DNA of 35,056 bases from Methanothrix sp. (lineage in GTDB: Archaea; Halobacteriota; Methanosarcinia; Methanotrichales; Methanotrichaceae), in assembly GCA_023229165.1 (NCBI GenBank), contig JALNZQ010000003.1:1-35056 (forward strand). The letters run 5' to 3'. This document shows, one piece after another, positions 32,975 through 35,056 of this stretch; position 1 is the stretch's first letter, and each line of letters starts with the position of its first letter. Below the pieces are notes generated by a model. It was not told where the DNA came from, ran no database searches, and was given only the letters and a program-made list of their open reading frames with translations. The translations under genes and the position numbers were made by a program.

Positions 32975-33691
32975 TTAAATCCATCTCCTTTTCGCCTTTT
33001 CCTCAAGGGTCCTTTCGCTCTCAAGGATGATCGTTTCATGTGCCATGAACCTGATCACCTCGGGCTGATGAGAGATAAGCAGATAGGCCAGGCCCAGATC
33101 TCTTTGCAGATCCCTGAGGAGATTGAGTATCTGCGCCTGCACCGATATATCAAGAGCGGAGGTGGGCTCATCCAGGATTATAACCGTGGGTTGGAGAAGC
33201 AACACTCTGCCCAGAGCCAATCTCTGGCACTGTCCTCCCGAGATCTGGGCAGGATAGCGGCAGAGCAACTCCTCGGACAGGCCTACCGTCTCCAAAATCT
33301 CTCCGGTCCTATCCCGCCATTCTCTTGGGGGAATTTTTAGGAGGCTTAAAACCTCATGAATGGACTTTTCAATGCTTTTCCTGGGATTCAAAGAACCCTC
33401 CGGATCCTGGAAGACCATTTGTACCTGCCTGCGAAAAGCCAAAAACTCCGGGCCTCGCATAGACGCTAGGTCTTTCCCAGCAAAGAGGACCCGTCCCGAG
33501 GTGGGCCTCTCCAGACCGGCCAGCATCATTCCCAGTGTGGTCTTGCCCGAGCCGGAAACTCCCATCAATCCGAGAGTCTTTCCTTCATTTACAGCAAGTG
33601 TTATGCCCTGCAAAACAATGTGCTGCTTCTTGAAGATCAGGCCCGATTCATAAGCCTTGCCCACATCCTGTGCCTTCAGTATAGCCAGCAT
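32975..33691 (-). CDS. DppF/NikE-type ABC ATPase
   Basis: Protein of 238 residues with a complete nucleotide-binding domain: Walker A GVSGSGKTT at 44-52, Q-loop QMVFQDPEGSLNPRKS, signature ISGGQCQR at 150-157 and Walker B VIILDEPTSALD. It lacks the C-terminal extension of oligopeptide OppF, and this shorter form is usual for nickel-type NikE. It overlaps the preceding gene by 16 bases (its start 33691, the previous stop at 33676). Peptide, nickel and metallophore transporters share this family, so the ligand is not certain; a metal ligand is favoured by the neighbours. Confidence 0.88.
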   Translation of the reverse strand: MLAILKAQDVGKAYESGLIFKKQHIVLQGITLAVNEGKTLGLMGVSGSGKTTLGMMLAGLERPTSGRVLFAGKDLASMRGPEFLAFRRQVQMVFQDPEGSLNPRKSIEKSIHEVLSLLKIPPREWRDRTGEILETVGLSEELLCRYPAQISGGQCQRLALGRVLLLQPTVIILDEPTSALDISVQAQILNLLRDLQRDLGLAYLLISHQPEVIRFMAHETIILESERTLEEKAKRRWI

Positions 33692-34665
33692 CTCACCTCC
33701 CTGTCAGTGCACTCATCCTTGCCTGGAACCTCTCTCCTGCCCTCAACTTTCGTCATCTTCTGCTTCCTCCTGCATTTCTCCCGGCATTGCTGGCAGCGGG
33801 GATGAAACTTGCATCCAATGGGCGGATTTATCATGGAGGGTGAGCTTCCCGGTATGGGCTGAAAGCCTCTTTCGGGAAGACAGCCTAAAAGGGCAATCGT
33901 ATAGGGATGGAGTGGATTTGAGAAGATCTCCCGACTCTTACCTATCTCCACAATCTCGCCACAATACATTACCGCCATCCTATCGGAGACATCTTTAGCC
34001 AGCATGAGATCATGAGTGATGAGCAGAAGTGAGGCTCCCATTTGATCCTTAATGCTTGCCATCTCCGCCATTACCTCCCTCGCTAAAGTGCCGTCAAGGC
34101 CTTTACTGGGCTCGTCAGCTATTATGATCCTGGGCGAGAGAATCATGGATGTGGCGATCATCACCCTCTGATTCATGCCTCCTGAGAACTGGAAGGGGTA
34201 CATCCTCGCCTTCTCCTTCTCCACCATGCCCAGGCGACGGAGCATATCTTCAGCCATACGCAAAGACCTATTACGTGAGATGTTTTTATGAACCCGCAGC
34301 ATCTCGGCAATCTGTTCACCCACCCGCATGATGGGGTTTAAGGCTAAAGATGGATTTTGAAATACAATGGAAATCTCGCTACCCCTTATGCGTGCCATCT
34401 CCCTCTCGTCCAGGCCGAGAAGATCCCTGCCCCCAAAGATGGCCCGGCCCTGCACACAGGCATTATGGGGCAGAAGCTGCATTATGGCGCCGGCGACCAC
34501 GGACTTGCCACAGCCGGTTTCACCCACAAGCGCCAGAGTCTCTCCATCTTGCATTTCAAGACATACGTCCTCCGCTGCCTTAACCCGGCCCAGCGGTGTC
34601 TCGAAGCTTACGGACAGTCCCTTAATTAACAGAAGGGGCGCGTTAATGATCTGTGGTGAATTCAT
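33676..34665 (-). CDS. DppD/NikD-type ABC ATPase
   Basis: Protein of 329 residues from ATG at 34665, which overlaps the TGA of the permease gene (ATGA); the frame is open further upstream only as antisense of out-of-frame permease sequence. Walker A GETGCGKS at 48-55, Q-loop ISIVFQNPSLALNPIMRVG, signature FSGGMNQR and Walker B IIIADEPSKGLD. The C-terminal oligopeptide-type extension has the cysteine set CKFHPRCQQCREKC near residues 290-303, and a further Cys near the end. It pairs with the ATPase that follows to power the permease. Confidence 0.9.
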   Translation of the reverse strand: MNSPQIINAPLLLIKGLSVSFETPLGRVKAAEDVCLEMQDGETLALVGETGCGKSVVAGAIMQLLPHNACVQGRAIFGGRDLLGLDEREMARIRGSEISIVFQNPSLALNPIMRVGEQIAEMLRVHKNISRNRSLRMAEDMLRRLGMVEKEKARMYPFQFSGGMNQRVMIATSMILSPRIIIADEPSKGLDGTLAREVMAEMASIKDQMGASLLLITHDLMLAKDVSDRMAVMYCGEIVEIGKSREIFSNPLHPYTIALLGCLPERGFQPIPGSSPSMINPPIGCKFHPRCQQCREKCRRKQKMTKVEGRREVPGKDECTDREVRCWLY

Positions 34666-35056
34666 TCTAACCTCTGTGTTGCTTGCTCTTGCTCTTCCAG
34701 GGAAAAGCCCATGAGAACTATGGATAGCACGAAAAGGGTAATGCATAGCCCAGGAGTCAGGTACCACCACCAGTAACCGTTTATGAAGCCGCCGCGAGTG
34801 AATGCAAAGTTGATCATCATCCCCCAGCTCTTCATGGTGGGATCGCCCAGACCCAGGAAGGATATGGAGGCTTCTGCTATCATGGCCGAGGCAATGGAAA
34901 GCAGAAATTTGGGCATAATCACATGGAATACATTGGGCAGAACATCGGTGAATATGGTGTGCCGATCCGAGAAGCCCAATGCTCTTGAGGACTGGACAAA
35001 GCCCATCTCCCGGACCTGCAAGGTTTTGCTGCGAACTACTCTGGCCGTGGAGGTCC
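34662..35056 (-). CDS. DppC/NikC-type ABC permease, 5' end beyond the right edge
   Basis: The frame is open to the last base of the window. The visible 130 residues start TSTARVVRSKTLQVREMGFV and contain the EAA loop QSSRALGFSDRHTIFTDVLP, then ASISFLGLGDPTMKSWGMMI and a C-terminal NGYWWWYLTPGLCITLFVLS. This is the C-terminal half of a DppC/NikC permease. Its stop overlaps the start of the ATPase gene. The binding protein and the second permease should lie to the right, outside the window. Confidence 0.88.
   Translation of the reverse strand, partial: TSTARVVRSKTLQVREMGFVQSSRALGFSDRHTIFTDVLPNVFHVIMPKFLLSIASAMIAEASISFLGLGDPTMKSWGMMINFAFTRGGFINGYWWWYLTPGLCITLFVLSIVLMGFSLEEQEQATQRLE

Noticed and set aside
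1..35056. CRISPR arrays, rRNA or tRNA genes
   Set aside because: No regularly spaced direct repeats and no rRNA or tRNA signatures were seen on reading through the window.

Overview
This is archaeal DNA, most likely from an acetate-using methanogen of the Methanothrix (Methanosaeta) group. The evidence is a gene for the chromatin protein MC1, a CbiMNQO metal transporter, methanogen-type CobN-like chelatases, an FmdE-family protein, A/T-rich BRE/TATA-like promoters, and secreted proteins carrying dockerin modules. The genus is inferred from this gene set, not proven.

Almost every intact gene deals with uptake or handling of transition metals or metal-tetrapyrroles. Left block (1-10453, minus strand): a BtuF-type binding protein, a BtuC-type permease, a full CobN-like chelatase, a dockerin-fused binding protein and a second CobN-like gene that runs off the left edge. 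No BtuD-type ATPase is next to them. 10653-11758 holds two decayed pieces of a peptide/nickel-type ABC transporter joined head to head. 11814-12616 has a 56-residue protein and a lone receiver-domain protein. 12825-15896 (minus) is an FmdE-like gene followed by ATPase, permease and binding protein of a TroA/ZnuA-type transporter.

16193-20736 (plus) is a tandem set of three dockerin-fused BtuF-like binding proteins. 20737-22900 looks partly decayed: MC1 with ATA where the start codon should be, an unknown short reading frame, a possible IS200/IS605 end, a small unknown protein and a probably truncated BPL_N-type protein. 23074-25117 is a second BtuF-BtuC pair, again without an ATPase. After it come a candidate structured RNA and a stand-alone PUA-domain protein.

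25820-30472 (minus) is a Co/Ni ECF transporter operon, cbiM-cbiN-cbiQ-cbiO. The CbiO ATPase ends in a histidine-rich tail, and two tiny histidine-rich proteins and one unknown protein lie downstream. 30919-32907 (plus) carries an acidic secreted protein of unknown function and a DUF4198 (NikM-like periplasmic) protein. 32975-35056 (minus) is the end of a DppC-DppD-DppF/NikCDE-type transporter that continues past the right edge.

Taken together: dockerin-tethered binding proteins could capture cobamide, metallophore or metal-tetrapyrrole at the cell surface, FecCD-type permeases import it, and CobN-like enzymes insert or remove the metal. ECF, ZnuABC-like and Nik-like systems bring in free ions, which the histidine-rich proteins could buffer. 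A short near-palindrome related to GTAATACTAA recurs upstream of many of these genes and may be the operator of a shared metal regulator. The system-level reading and the operator are inference.
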